Below the pieces are notes generated by a model. The model saw only the letters and a list, made by a program, of their open reading frames with translations, did not search any database and was not told the DNA's origin. Below are positions 10,613-23,164 of a DNA stretch of 47,097 nucleotides, one piece after another (within the stretch, counting starts at the first letter, position 1; every line of letters begins with the position of its first letter). Origin of the DNA: Pseudomonadota bacterium (lineage in GTDB: Bacteria; Pseudomonadota; Gammaproteobacteria; Xanthomonadales; Rhodanobacteraceae); contig JAJXWZ010000226.1 of NCBI GenBank assembly GCA_021781345.1, forward strand, positions 1 through 47,097, given 5' to 3'. The position numbers and the translations under genes are program-made.

Positions 10613-13600
10613 ATGATGTTCCAGACCCGTATCCATCCCCGCGTTTGCGCATGGGGCACGATCCTGACCGCGCTGCTGGCTGCAACGGCGGCCGTTGCCC
10701 AGCCCGTTCCAGCGCAGTCGATGATGGGAAAGCTCGAGTGGCGAAGCGTCGGGCCCTACATCGGCGGACGCGTGGTGGCGGTGGCGGGCGTGCCCGACAA
10801 GCCGGACCTGTTCTACATGGGCGCGGTCGATGGCGGCATCTGGAAGAGCACCAACTACGGCGTCAGCTGGAAGAACATCAGCGACGGCTGGCCGAGCACC
10901 AGCGACAGCATCGGCGCGCTCGCGGTGGCGCCGTCGAATCCCAAGGTCATCTACGCCGGTACCGGCGAGAGCGACATCCGTGGCGACATGATCACCGGCG
11001 ACGGTGTCTTCAAGTCCACCGACGCGGGCAAGACCTGGACTTACGCCGGCCTCCGCGACACGCACACCACGATGGACCTGATCGTGGATCCTAAGAATCC
11101 GGACGTGGTTTACGCCGCGTCGATGGGGCACGTGTTCGTGGCCGGGCCGAACCGCGGCGTGTTCAAGACCACCGACGGCGGCAAGATCTGGCACAAGGTC
11201 CTGTTCATCAATGACAAGACCGGCGTGGTCGATCTGGCGATGGATCCGGCCAATCCGGACGTGCTGTATGCGGCGGCCTGGCAGGCTTATCGCACGCCAT
11301 GGCACCTCGACAGCGGCGGCCCCGGCAGCGGCCTGTACAAGACCACCGACGGCGGCGCGCACTGGACCGACATCACCCGCAACCCGGGTCTGCCGAAGGG
11401 CGTGCTCGGCAAGATCGGCGTGGCCGTGGCCCCGAGCAATCCGGACGTGGTCTACCTTACGATCCAGGCGAAACACGGCGGTGTGTTCAAATCCACCGAC
11501 GGCGGCAAGAACTTCAAGCGCGTCAACAAGGAATGGAAGCTGCGCCAGCGCGCGTTCTACTACATGGCGATCTTCGTCGACCCGAAGGATCCCGACACGG
11601 TTTACATGCCGCAGGTCGATGCTCTGTTCGTCTCGCACGATGGCGGCAAGTCGTTCAAGAAACTGCACACGCCGCACGGCGACAACCACATCGTGTGGAT
11701 CAACCCGCGCAACACCGACATCCTGCTGGAAGGCAACGACGGTGGCGCCACCGTATCGACCGACCGCGGCAAGACCTGGAGCACCGAACACAACCAGCCA
11801 ACCGGGCAGTACTACACGGTGAGCCTGGACGACCGCTTCCCGTTCCACATGTACGGCTCGCAGCAGGACGAGGGTTCGTTCGAGGGGCCGAGCGCGACCC
11901 CGGAAGGCAAGATCCCGCTGTCCGCGTGGAAGCGCGTCGCCTACGGGGAGAGCACGTTCGTCGCACCGCAGCCCGGCAACCCGGACGTTACCTTCGGCAG
12001 CGGCTACTTCAGCATCCTGCTCTCGCATGACGCCGTGACCGGACAGCTGCAGAGCGTGAGCCCGTGGCCGCTGTATCAAGAGGGCGCGTCATCGGGTGAA
12101 CTGAAATACCGGTTCGCGTGGACCCATCCGATCCTGTTCTCGCCGGCAGATCCGCACGAGTTGCTGGTCGGCTCACAATACGTGATGACGAGCGAGGACC
12201 TGGGCCGGACCTGGAAGACGATCAGCCCCGACCTCACCCGCAACGAGGCGTCCACCGAAGTGCCGACCGGCGGGCCGGTGGACCTCGACCAATCCGGCGC
12301 GGAAATCTTTCCCTACGTGGCCGCATTGGCAGTGTCGCCGCTGGACGGCAAGGAAATCTGGGCGGGTTCCAGCGACGGCCTCGTGCACGTGACCACCGAC
12401 GGCGGCGCCCACTGGAGTGCTGTGAGGCCGCCGGCGTTGCCGGACTGGTCGCGGATCAGCGCGATCGAACCCTCGCACACGGACAAGGGCACGGCATGGC
12501 TGACCGCCAGCCGCTACATGTGGGACGACTTCAGGCCCTACGTCTACAAGACCACCGACTACGGACGCCACTGGACCGCGGTCACCGACGGGTTGCCCGC
12601 CGACCAGTACGTGCTCGCGCTGCGCCAGGATCCGAATGACCCGAACCTGCTGTTCGTCGGCACCAGGAACTCCGTGTATGTCAGCTTCGATGGTGGCGCG
12701 CACTGGCAACCCTTGAAACTGAACCTGCCGCACGTGCAGGTGCGTGCCCTCGCGATCGATTCGCGCCAGGGTGCGTTGGTCGCGGCCACCCACGGCCGCG
12801 GATTCTGGGTTCTCGACAACCTCGCGTTGCTGGAGCAACTGGCCGCGCATCCGCAGCATGCGTCCGACGCCGCGGCGCTGTTCGCGCCGCAACAAGCCTG
12901 GCTGAGCCACGCCTATGGCAAACCGGATGAGCCGCGCGCGGCAAAGGGCGCGGGCAGGAATCCGCCGTTCGGCGCCACCGTGTTTTTCCACGTCCCGCAA
13001 AACTACGACGGCAAGACGCCGGTCACGCTGACCTTCGCCAAGTCCGACGGTACCGTCGTCCGCAGCTTCGACCTGCACCTGAAGGCCAAGGGCGGCAAGC
13101 AGAAGAAGATCGACGAGAGCAACCTGAGCCCGGCCGCGCGCAAGGCCCGTGCCGAGCGCAGGCTCACCGCGATCGAGCCTGGCATGAACCGCTTCCAGTG
13201 GAACCTGCGTTATCCCGATGCCACCGAAGTGAAGGGGTTTTACGTACCCGTCGCGGCCGGGGGACTGCCGGACGAGGTATCCGGTCCGGTGGTGGTTCCC
13301 GGCACCTATCGCGTGACCCTCGATTACGGTGGCAAGAAGATCAGCCAGGATTTCACGGTCGCGCTGGATCCGCGGATCAAGGCCGACCCGTCCGATCTTG
13401 CAGCGCGACTGGCCTTGCAGATGCAGGTGCACACCACGCTCGACACGCTGGACAAGGCCATCAACAAGGCAATCGAGGCACGCGACCGCATCGAGAAGCG
13501 CGCGGCCGGCCACGGCGCCGCAGGGGCAAGCAAGGTCGACGCCCTCGACCATGCGATCGATGCGCTGGTCCAGCTCAAGGTGCAGTCGAGCGAGGGAACC

Positions 13601-13774
13601 CTGCTGCACGAGGCCAGGTTGCGCAGCCATCTGGCCTACCTGCAAGCCAATATCGGGCTGGCGTATGCGCGGCCGACCCAGGCGCAATACGCCGTGTCCA
13701 AGGAACTGGCTCAACAGGCCAAGGCCGGGGAAGACAGGATCGATGCCGCGCTGGCGGCGGCGAAAACGAAATGA
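10613..13774 (+). CDS. Secreted BNR-repeat / VPS10 (sortilin)-like glycosyl hydrolase-type protein
   Basis: Signal peptide then repeated beta-propeller motifs: GVFKSTDAGKTW, GVFKTTDGGKIW, GLYKTTDGGAHWTDI, VYVSFDGGAHWQPL; SD aggaggtg upstream. Confidence 0.88.
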   Translation: MMFQTRIHPRVCAWGTILTALLAATAAVAQPVPAQSMMGKLEWRSVGPYIGGRVVAVAGVPDKPDLFYMGAVDGGIWKSTNYGVSWKNISDGWPSTSDSIGALAVAPSNPKVIYAGTGESDIRGDMITGDGVFKSTDAGKTWTYAGLRDTHTTMDLIVDPKNPDVVYAASMGHVFVAGPNRGVFKTTDGGKIWHKVLFINDKTGVVDLAMDPANPDVLYAAAWQAYRTPWHLDSGGPGSGLYKTTDGGAHWTDITRNPGLPKGVLGKIGVAVAPSNPDVVYLTIQAKHGGVFKSTDGGKNFKRVNKEWKLRQRAFYYMAIFVDPKDPDTVYMPQVDALFVSHDGGKSFKKLHTPHGDNHIVWINPRNTDILLEGNDGGATVSTDRGKTWSTEHNQPTGQYYTVSLDDRFPFHMYGSQQDEGSFEGPSATPEGKIPLSAWKRVAYGESTFVAPQPGNPDVTFGSGYFSILLSHDAVTGQLQSVSPWPLYQEGASSGELKYRFAWTHPILFSPADPHELLVGSQYVMTSEDLGRTWKTISPDLTRNEASTEVPTGGPVDLDQSGAEIFPYVAALAVSPLDGKEIWAGSSDGLVHVTTDGGAHWSAVRPPALPDWSRISAIEPSHTDKGTAWLTASRYMWDDFRPYVYKTTDYGRHWTAVTDGLPADQYVLALRQDPNDPNLLFVGTRNSVYVSFDGGAHWQPLKLNLPHVQVRALAIDSRQGALVAATHGRGFWVLDNLALLEQLAAHPQHASDAAALFAPQQAWLSHAYGKPDEPRAAKGAGRNPPFGATVFFHVPQNYDGKTPVTLTFAKSDGTVVRSFDLHLKAKGGKQKKIDESNLSPAARKARAERRLTAIEPGMNRFQWNLRYPDATEVKGFYVPVAAGGLPDEVSGPVVVPGTYRVTLDYGGKKISQDFTVALDPRIKADPSDLAARLALQMQVHTTLDTLDKAINKAIEARDRIEKRAAGHGAAGASKVDALDHAIDALVQLKVQSSEGTLLHEARLRSHLAYLQANIGLAYARPTQAQYAVSKELAQQAKAGEDRIDAALAAAKTK

Positions 13775-13811
13775 TCCGTCCCCCGGTGGCGGCCCTGCGC
13801 TGATCGCCCGG

Positions 13812-13840
13812 CGACCGGATCCCTTGCCGGGATCCGGTCG
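13812..13840. repeat. Perfect 12-bp inverted repeat (hairpin) CGACCGGATCCC-ttgcc-GGGATCCGGTCG
   Basis: Read directly; lies after the BNR gene stop; no T tract. Confidence 0.85.
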
Positions 13841-13878
13841 AGCGCCAGGGGATTTGCACGGATCCGGTGCAGTGATTG

Positions 13879-13912
13879 CGTGGACGGACATCGCTTGCGG
13901 TGTCCGTCCACG
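13879..13912. repeat. Perfect 12-bp inverted repeat (hairpin) CGTGGACGGACA-N10-TGTCCGTCCACG
   Basis: Read directly; upstream of the prpB TAAAAT -10-like element (13959-13964). Confidence 0.85.
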
Positions 13913-13985
13913 TTCCATGTGTCGGGCATCCGCGCGGGTCGCGCCGGTCCGGATCGGCTAAAATCGCGGTTTTGCCGGAGTCCGC

Positions 13986-14870
13986 ATGAGCGCATCTGCT
14001 TCCGCCGGCGCGCGCTTCCGCGCCGCGCTCGCCACCGAATCACCACTGCAGGTGGTGGGTGCCATCACGGCGTACGCCGGCTTGATGGCGAAACGCGTGG
14101 GCTACAAGGCGCTGTACCTGTCCGGTGGTGGCGTGGCCGCCAATTCGCTGGGCATGCCCGATCTCGGCGTCTCGACCATGGAAGACGTGTTGACCGACGC
14201 GCGCCGCATCGTCGAGGCCACGCGGTTGCCGCTGCTGGTCGACATCGACACCGGCTGGGGTGGCGCCTTCAACATCGCGCGCAGCATTCGATCGTTCGAA
14301 CGCGCGGGCGTCGCCGCCGTGCACATGGAGGACCAGGTCGGGCAGAAGCGTTGCGGCCATCGTCCCGGCAAGGAAGTGGTGTCCAAGGATGAAATGGTCG
14401 ATCGCGTGAAGGCGGCAGTGGACGCGAAGACCGATGGGGATTTCGTGCTGATGGCGCGCACCGACGCAGCCGCGGTCGAAGGCATCGACAGCGCGATCGA
14501 GCGCGCCGTGGCCTACGTCGAGGCCGGCGCCGACATGATTTTCCCCGAGGCCATGAAGACGCTCGACGATTACCGCAGGTTCAAGGCCGCGGTGAAGGTG
14601 CCGATCCTGGCCAACCTTACCGAGTTCGGTGCGACGCCGTTCTTCACCGTGGACGAATTGCGTTCGGCGAACGTGGACATCGCGCTGTACTGCTGCGGCG
14701 CCTATCGCGCGATGAACAAGGCCGCGCTGGGTTTCTATGAAACCGTGCGTCGCGAGGGCACCCAGAAAGCCGTCGTCCCGCAGATGCAGACGCGCGAGGA
14801 GCTTTACGATTTCCTCGGCTACCACGCCTACGAAGACAAGCTCGACGAGCTGTTTGCCGGGAAGAAGTGA
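13986..14870 (+). CDS. prpB: Methylisocitrate lyase
   Basis: [78 protein letters not shown]. Confidence 0.95.
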   Translation: MSASASAGARFRAALATESPLQVVGAITAYAGLMAKRVGYKALYLSGGGVAANSLGMPDLGVSTMEDVLTDARRIVEATRLPLLVDIDTGWGGAFNIARSIRSFERAGVAAVHMEDQVGQKRCGHRPGKEVVSKDEMVDRVKAAVDAKTDGDFVLMARTDAAAVEGIDSAIERAVAYVEAGADMIFPEAMKTLDDYRRFKAAVKVPILANLTEFGATPFFTVDELRSANVDIALYCCGAYRAMNKAALGFYETVRREGTQKAVVPQMQTREELYDFLGYHAYEDKLDELFAGKK

Positions 14871-14882
14871 GTCGCAGAGCCG

Positions 14883-15473
14883 ATGCACGAACGCCCGCCC
14901 AATCCGGACGAATCGGCAGCCGCCGCGAGGCGCGCCATTCGTTGGGACGCGCTCGCGGCGATCATCGCGTCCCTGGTCGGCCTTTTGGCTTTGGTGGTCG
15001 CCGGCTACACCGCATACATCCAGCGCCAGCAGGTGCGGGCCCAGGTGTGGCCGTATTTGCAGATGGGCAAGGACAACGCCGAAGGGCAATACGAACTCAT
15101 CGCGGTCAACAGCGGCGTGGGTCCGGTCATCGTGCGCAGCGTGCAGGTGCTGGTCGCGGGCAAGCCCGTGGAAAGCTGGCATGCGCTGCAACATTTGATG
15201 GGGTTCAAGCCCGCGGGCGAAGTCGTGATGGGTACGCTGAACCGGATGGTGCTTGCACCGGGAGACAAGATCCACTGGATCCAGTTCACGACGGCCACGG
15301 ATATCAATGCCTTCGTGTCGGGCTGGCAGAAACTGCATGCCGAAGCACGGGTGTGCTACTCGTCCACGCTCGGCGAGAGCTGGATGCTGGAATACCGACC
15401 CGATTCGAGAACGAAACGCAGGACGGTTTCCCGATGTCCCCGCTTGCCGGCCGCCGTGCAGTTCGACGGCTGA
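14883..15473 (+). CDS. Hypothetical single-TM anchored protein, between prpB and prpC
   Basis: N-terminal TM (LAAIIASLVGLLALVVAGYTAYIQRQQVRAQVWPYLQMG) then a soluble domain; starts 12 nt after the prpB stop. Confidence 0.75.
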   Translation: MHERPPNPDESAAAARRAIRWDALAAIIASLVGLLALVVAGYTAYIQRQQVRAQVWPYLQMGKDNAEGQYELIAVNSGVGPVIVRSVQVLVAGKPVESWHALQHLMGFKPAGEVVMGTLNRMVLAPGDKIHWIQFTTATDINAFVSGWQKLHAEARVCYSSTLGESWMLEYRPDSRTKRRTVSRCPRLPAAVQFDG

Positions 15474-15524
15474 GTCGCTGGCAGGCGGGCGCGGATGAAG
15501 TCTGAATCAACGAGGAGTGAAGTG

Positions 15525-16676
15525 ATGAGCGACAACGCGCAGGTTCTTCCCAAGGCCAAGAAATCGGTGGCGCTTTCCGGCGTCGCCGCAGGCAACACGG
15601 CGTTGTGCACGGTCGGCCGCAGCGGCAACGACCTGCACTACCGCGGCTTCGACATCCACGACCTCGCGACCAAGGCGACGTTCGAGGAAGTCGCGCACCT
15701 GCTGGTGCACGAGCACCTGCCGACCTGGGCGGAATTGAATGCCTATCGCGCGAAGCTCCGGCGCCTGCGCGGCCTGCCGCAGCCGGTCAAGGCCGCGCTG
15801 GAATTGCTGCCGGCCTCGACGCATCCGATGGACGTGATGCGCACGGGTTGCTCGGTGCTTGGCACGGTGTTGCCCGAGGCGGGCGATCACAACGTCACCG
15901 GCGCGCGCGACATCGCCGATCGCCTGATGGCGAGCTTCGGGTCGGTGCTGCTCTACTGGTACCACTTTTCGCACAACGGCCGCCGCATCGACGTCGAGAC
16001 CGACGACGAGACCATCGCAGCACACTTCCTGCACCTGCTGCACGGCAAGCCGCCCAGCGAACTCCACGCCAACGCGCTCGACAAGTCGCTGATCCTCTAC
16101 GCCGAGCACGAATTCAACGCCTCGACCTTCACCGCGCGCGTGATCGCGGGCACGGGCGCGGACATGTATTCGGCCATCACCGGCGCGATCGGCGCGCTGC
16201 GCGGCCCCAAGCACGGCGGCGCCAATGAAGTGGCCATGGAAATCATCAGCCGCTACCGCACCGCCGACGAGGCCGAAGCCGACATCCGCCAGCGCGTCTC
16301 CAACAAGGAAATCGTGATCGGCTTCGGCCACCCGGTCTACACCATCGGCGATCCGCGCAACCCGATCATCAAGGAAATCTCGCGCAAGTTGTGCACCGAC
16401 GGTGGCAACCCGCGCCTGTTCGAGGTGTCCGAGCGGATCGAGAACGTGATGATGGAGCTCAAGAAGATGTTCCCGAACCTCGACTGGTACTCGGCCAGCG
16501 CGTACCACATGCTGGGCGTGCCGACCGCGATGTTCACGCCGCTATTCGTGATCGCGCGGACGTCGGGTTGGTGCGCGCACGTGATGGAGCAGCGCAGCGA
16601 CGGCAAGATCATCCGTCCGAGCGCGAATTACACGGGACCCGAAGACAGGTCCTACACGCCCATCGAGAAGCGTTGA
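15525..16676 (+). CDS. prpC: 2-methylcitrate synthase
   Basis: Citrate synthase fold: [12 protein letters not shown], HYSxxxx-type regions, [37 protein letters not shown]; adjacent to prpB; SD gaggag upstream. Confidence 0.95.
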   Translation: MSDNAQVLPKAKKSVALSGVAAGNTALCTVGRSGNDLHYRGFDIHDLATKATFEEVAHLLVHEHLPTWAELNAYRAKLRRLRGLPQPVKAALELLPASTHPMDVMRTGCSVLGTVLPEAGDHNVTGARDIADRLMASFGSVLLYWYHFSHNGRRIDVETDDETIAAHFLHLLHGKPPSELHANALDKSLILYAEHEFNASTFTARVIAGTGADMYSAITGAIGALRGPKHGGANEVAMEIISRYRTADEAEADIRQRVSNKEIVIGFGHPVYTIGDPRNPIIKEISRKLCTDGGNPRLFEVSERIENVMMELKKMFPNLDWYSASAYHMLGVPTAMFTPLFVIARTSGWCAHVMEQRSDGKIIRPSANYTGPEDRSYTPIEKR

Positions 16677-16707
16677 CGGGCAGGCGACGGGTTGCTTTTC
16701 GCGCAAA

Positions 16708-16736
16708 CAAGAGGCCGCGCATCGCGCGGCCTCTTG
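16708..16736. terminator. Hairpin between convergent prpC and GST genes
   Basis: 13-bp perfect stem CAAGAGGCCGCGC-atc-GCGCGGCCTCTTG; weak T tract. Confidence 0.6.
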
Positions 16737-16762
16737 CCGTGTGCCGGGGACGCGTGGGGGGA

Positions 16763-17383
16763 TCAGGCTGCCTGGTCGACGCCTTCGTCCTTCAGTACTT
16801 TCTGCACGCCGGCGTCGTCGCGCATGCGTTGCTCGAACGTCTTGAGGTTTTCCAGGCCGGACAGATCGACCTTGAGTCCCTTCGCCCAGCGCAGCATCAC
16901 GAACAGGTAGGGATCGGCGATGGAGCGCGTGCCGGCCAGCCAATCATGCTTGCCGAGTCGTGCATCGCAGCGCTCGAAGTGGCCGCGCAATTGGTTGCGG
17001 GCGTTGTCCTGGGTCTTCTCGATCGTTGCCTGCTCTTCCAGATAACGGGTCGCGCCGAACAGCGGCTTGAACGCCGGATGCACGTCGGCGTTGAGGAATC
17101 CCAGCCAGCGGTTCACCTCCGCGCGGCCCTTGGGCGTGCCGTCGCCGCCAAGGCCGGCATGCGGGAACCGATCAGCGAGGTAGTTGAGGATCGCGGCGTT
17201 CTGGGTCAGCACCCAGTCACCGTCCTCGAACACGGGCACCGCGCCGGCGGGATTGAGCTTGCGGAATTCGGGGGTGGCGCGTTCCTCGCCGCTCACGATG
17301 TGGGCGGAATACGGCTGTCCGATCCATTCCAGCACGATGTGGTCGGCCATCGAGCAGGCGCCGGGCGACGTATACAGTTTCAT
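16763..17383 (-). CDS. Glutathione S-transferase
   Basis: MKLYTSPGACSMADHIVLEW...NPAGAVPVFEDGDWVLTQNAAILNYLADRFP; SD aaggag before ATG 17383 (ORF track starts at an upstream TTG). Confidence 0.92.
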   Translation of the reverse strand: MKLYTSPGACSMADHIVLEWIGQPYSAHIVSGEERATPEFRKLNPAGAVPVFEDGDWVLTQNAAILNYLADRFPHAGLGGDGTPKGRAEVNRWLGFLNADVHPAFKPLFGATRYLEEQATIEKTQDNARNQLRGHFERCDARLGKHDWLAGTRSIADPYLFVMLRWAKGLKVDLSGLENLKTFEQRMRDDAGVQKVLKDEGVDQAA

Positions 17384-17486
17384 CAACAACTCCTTGCACG
17401 ATTGAACATCGATTGAATATGCGTGCCGGCGACGCGCGTATCAAGCCGCCGGCGTGAACTCAGCGTTCGCGCCGGCGAACGACGCG

Positions 17487-19568
<2,082 letters not shown>

Positions 19569-19622
19569 TTATGCTTGCCGGAACGCGCCCGCGGCGGCGC
19601 AGGGGATCAAGGCGGGGGTGTC

Positions 19623-21605
19623 ATGAAACGTTTGCATGGCTGGTGCCTGGTGGCGATTGCGGTGGCCCTGGTCGGCCTGCCCCTGGCATCGTGGGCGGCC
19701 GCCCCCTTCCGGCTCGACGACCTGCGGAAGCTGGTCCGGCTGTCCGATCCGCAATTTTCGCCCGATGGCAAGTCCGTGGCCATCGTCGTGTCCACGCCGG
19801 TCTGGAAGACCGACAAGCGCGACAACGAGATCGACCTGGTGGCCGTCGGCTCCGGCACCAAGCGCGCCCTGACCCATGATCGGGAAGGCGTATCCTCGCC
19901 GCGCTGGTCGCCGGACGGCACGCGCCTGGCTTTCCTGGCCAACGATCCCAAGACCAAACAGGCGCAGATCTACGTGCTACCGCTGGCGGGTGGCGACGCG
20001 CAACGCATCACCGAAGCCAAGCAGGGCGTCGACGAGTTCACCTGGAGCCCCAACGGCAGCCGCATCGCCTATGTCACGCAGGATCCGCCGGTCAACGAGA
20101 AGGCGATCAAGGCCCACGACAAGGCATTCCAGGTCACCAGCGGCAACTTCCTGCTGCGCAAGTCGCTCGCGCCCTGGCACCTTTGGGTGGTCAACGCGGC
20201 CGGCGGCAAGCCGATGCGCCTGACGCACGGCGATTTTTCGCTGCAGACGGACCAGCAGGGCGCGACGCCGCTGGCGTGGAGTACCGACGGCAAGCGCATT
20301 GTGTTCACGCGGTTTCCGGGACCCTACTGGGGTCCTTCGTTCCATTCGGTGATCGACGCCGTGCCCGCGGACGGCAAGGGCGAGCCGGTCGCGCTGGTCA
20401 CGCAGCAGGAATCCAGCGATTTCGCCTACGCACGCAGCGGCAGCCTGTACGCCTTCATGCGCCCGCGAGACGGCGACGAGAACAACGGCAACGCGGTTTA
20501 CGTCGGCGGGATCGGCGCGGCGTGCGATGTCACGGCGGCGCTGGCGCGCAACTTCAATGCCTACGCGTGGTTGCCGAACGGCAGGGCGCTGCTGTTGCAG
20601 GGCGAACTCGGCACGCATTCGGTGTTGTGGGAACAGCCGATCTCGGGTGTGGCCAGGTTGCTGCATCTCGGCAACGTCGAATCGAGCAGCCAGTTGGACG
20701 TCGCGCACAACGGCGAAATCGCCTTCGTCGGTTCGACGCCGACGCATCCGGGCGAGCTTTACGTGATGCGTTCGGTGACATCGAAGCCGCGGCGGCTGAC
20801 CGACGTCAATGCGTTCGTGGACAAGCTTGACCAGGGTCGCAGCGAGTCGGTTCAGTGGACGCTGGACGGTTTCGACGAGGACGGCGTGCTGACCTATCCG
20901 CTGGATTACCGCAAGGGCGGGAAGTATCCGCTGGTGCTGGTGATCCATGGCGGACCCGAGGGCGCGTCCACGCAGGTTTTCTCTCCGCTGCCGCAGTTGC
21001 TGTCGGCGGCGGGGTTCCTGGTCTTCCAGCCCAACTATCGCGGCAGTACCAACCTGGGCGATGCCTACCAGCACGCGATCTACCGCGATACCGGCGAGGG
21101 TCCCGGCAAGGACGTGATGGCCGGCCTGGCGGCGGTCGAGAAACTCGGCAATGTCGACACGTCACGCATCGGGGTATCGGGCTGGTCGTACGGCGGCTAC
21201 ATGACGACCTGGCTGACCGGTCACTACGACGTCTGGAAGGCCGCTGTGTCCGGCGCGGCGCTGACCGACTGGGTGATGGACTACACGATCGCGTACTACC
21301 AGACCGGCGACCTGTATTTCTTCGGCGGTTCGCCGTGGACCGAAAAGTACTGGGACATCTGGCGCAAGCAATCACCAATCATGTATGCGCGCAACGTGAA
21401 GGCGCCGACCCTGATCATGGGCGACGTGGGCGATCCCAACGTGCCGCTGGTCAACAGTTTCGAGTGGTACCACGCGTTGCGCGACAATGGCGTTACCGTG
21501 GAGTTCTGGGCGTATCCGGCCGACACCCATTTCCCCGGCGACATCGTGCAGCAGACCGACGTGTACCGGCGCTGGGTGGGCTGGATGCAGAAACACCTGA
21601 AGTAG
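19623..21605 (+). CDS. S9-family peptidase (prolyl oligopeptidase / acylaminoacyl peptidase type), secreted
   Basis: Signal peptide, TolB/WD-like propeller (LSDPQFSPDGKSVAIV, SSPRWSPDGTRLAFLA), catalytic GWSYGGYMTTWL and PADTHFPGD. Confidence 0.92.
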   Translation: MKRLHGWCLVAIAVALVGLPLASWAAAPFRLDDLRKLVRLSDPQFSPDGKSVAIVVSTPVWKTDKRDNEIDLVAVGSGTKRALTHDREGVSSPRWSPDGTRLAFLANDPKTKQAQIYVLPLAGGDAQRITEAKQGVDEFTWSPNGSRIAYVTQDPPVNEKAIKAHDKAFQVTSGNFLLRKSLAPWHLWVVNAAGGKPMRLTHGDFSLQTDQQGATPLAWSTDGKRIVFTRFPGPYWGPSFHSVIDAVPADGKGEPVALVTQQESSDFAYARSGSLYAFMRPRDGDENNGNAVYVGGIGAACDVTAALARNFNAYAWLPNGRALLLQGELGTHSVLWEQPISGVARLLHLGNVESSSQLDVAHNGEIAFVGSTPTHPGELYVMRSVTSKPRRLTDVNAFVDKLDQGRSESVQWTLDGFDEDGVLTYPLDYRKGGKYPLVLVIHGGPEGASTQVFSPLPQLLSAAGFLVFQPNYRGSTNLGDAYQHAIYRDTGEGPGKDVMAGLAAVEKLGNVDTSRIGVSGWSYGGYMTTWLTGHYDVWKAAVSGAALTDWVMDYTIAYYQTGDLYFFGGSPWTEKYWDIWRKQSPIMYARNVKAPTLIMGDVGDPNVPLVNSFEWYHALRDNGVTVEFWAYPADTHFPGDIVQQTDVYRRWVGWMQKHLK

Positions 21606-21674
21606 TGCTTGCGCGACGATGACGGCGTCACCGGCGACGCCGCCATGCCTCAACCACAACGGGGAAATGCCGAC

Positions 21675-22526
21675 ATGGGCAAGTTCGCACGTACCTGGCA
21701 GTTGATGGGCGCGTCCTGGCGGATGCTCAGGCAGGACAAGCGCCTGATCGTGTTTCCGGTCATCTCGGGCATGGCCCTGGCGGTGGTCATCGCGCTGTTC
21801 GCGGTGCCGATGTTCGTAGCGTTTGGCGGGCATCCGAGGCCCGAAGGACCGGTGCAGTGGTCACTACCGATGTACGTGGCGATGTTCGTGTTCTACTTCC
21901 TCGACTACTTCGTGATCGTATTCTTCAATTCCGCGCTGATCGCCTGCGTCCTGAAACAGATCGACGGCGGACAACCGACCATCGGATACGGGCTGGCGTT
22001 CGCGTGGCAGCGCCTGCCGCAGATTCTGGGCTGGGCGTTGCTGACCAGTACCGTCGGGATGCTGTTGCGCCTGCTGGAGCAGAAAGTGGGGTTCGTCGGC
22101 CGCCTGGTGGTCGGCCTGCTCGGCATGGCCTGGTCGGTGACCTCGTTCCTGGTGGTGCCGGTGCTGGTGGCCGAGGGCAGCGGCCCGATCGAGTCCTACA
22201 AGCACTCGGTGGAGATGCTCAAGCGTACGTGGGGCGAACAGATCATCGGCAACGTGGGCTTCGGCCTGATCTTCGGGCTGTTCGGGATCGTGCCCGCGCT
22301 GATCGTGTTCTTCCTCGCGATCAAGGCCGGTCCGGCGGTGCTGCTCCCGGTCGGTGCCGTCCTGGTGGTTTGGCTGGTGGCGCTGGCACTGGTGCAGTCC
22401 ACCTTGCAGACCATTTACCAGGTCGCGATCTACCTCTATGCCGCCAATGGCGAAGCGCCGGCCGGCTTCGACAATCAATCGATGGCCGATGCGTTCCGCG
22501 AAAAGACCTCGAAGAGCTGGCTGTGA
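21675..22526 (+). CDS. Multi-TM membrane protein (DUF6159-like)
   Basis: WRMLRQDKRLIVFPVISGMALAVVIALF...; several hydrophobic segments. Confidence 0.75.
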   Translation: MGKFARTWQLMGASWRMLRQDKRLIVFPVISGMALAVVIALFAVPMFVAFGGHPRPEGPVQWSLPMYVAMFVFYFLDYFVIVFFNSALIACVLKQIDGGQPTIGYGLAFAWQRLPQILGWALLTSTVGMLLRLLEQKVGFVGRLVVGLLGMAWSVTSFLVVPVLVAEGSGPIESYKHSVEMLKRTWGEQIIGNVGFGLIFGLFGIVPALIVFFLAIKAGPAVLLPVGAVLVVWLVALALVQSTLQTIYQVAIYLYAANGEAPAGFDNQSMADAFREKTSKSWL

Positions 22527-22535
22527 GCCACGCGC

Positions 22536-23075
22536 ATGGATCCCCGTGACGTCGTGGATTTCTGGTTCGAAGAGGCAACCCCCGAGCAGCATTTCGCCAA
22601 GGACGCCGCTTTCGATGCCCTGATCCGCGAGAAGTTCGCCGACCTTCATGCCATGGCCGCGCGTGCCGAACTGACGGCGTGGCGCGACTCGCCAGACGGC
22701 AGGCTGGCGGAGATCATCGTGCTGGACCAGTTCTCGCGGAACCTGTTCCGCGATGACGCACGGGCCTTCGCGAGCGACGGGATGGCGCTTGTGCTTGGGC
22801 AGGAGGCGGTTCGCGCCGGCGCCGATCGCGAGTTGCCGGCGCCGCGGCGCCTGTTCCTGTACACGCCGTTCATGCACTCCGAGTCACGCGCGATCCACGT
22901 AGAGGCCGAACGCCTGTTCCGGCAACCCGGCCTCGAGCGCAACCACGCCTACGAGCTGAAGCACAAGGCAATCATCGACCGCTTCGGTCGATACCCGCAC
23001 CGCAACGCGGCGCTAGGGCGTGCCTCGACGACCGCCGAGCTGGCCTTCCTTGCAGGGCCTGACGCTTCGTTCTGA
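22536..23075 (+). CDS. DUF924 family protein
   Basis: DVVDFWFEE...IIVLDQFSRNLFRDDARAFASD...LFLYTPFMHSE...FGRYPHRNAALGRAST. Confidence 0.92.
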   Translation: MDPRDVVDFWFEEATPEQHFAKDAAFDALIREKFADLHAMAARAELTAWRDSPDGRLAEIIVLDQFSRNLFRDDARAFASDGMALVLGQEAVRAGADRELPAPRRLFLYTPFMHSESRAIHVEAERLFRQPGLERNHAYELKHKAIIDRFGRYPHRNAALGRASTTAELAFLAGPDASF

Positions 23076-23164
23076 CCGTGGCAGGCAGGTGCGGTTTCGT
23101 TGATGCACGTCAACAAGCGCGGGTGTTCGTGCTCCATCCTGTCGCGAATTGCGGAGGACGACGC

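Noticed and set aside
10226-12079. 617-aa minus-strand ORF
   Set aside because: Antisense to BNR gene; repetitive HVRI/HRQ pattern is the mirror of the propeller repeats.
12173-13918. 581-aa minus-strand ORF antisense to the BNR protein gene
   Set aside because: No domain signatures, composition typical of antisense of high-GC genes.
23099-23114. GTTGA-N6-TCAAC inverted repeat upstream of the SDR gene
   Set aside because: Short arms and no neighbouring regulator; could be chance.
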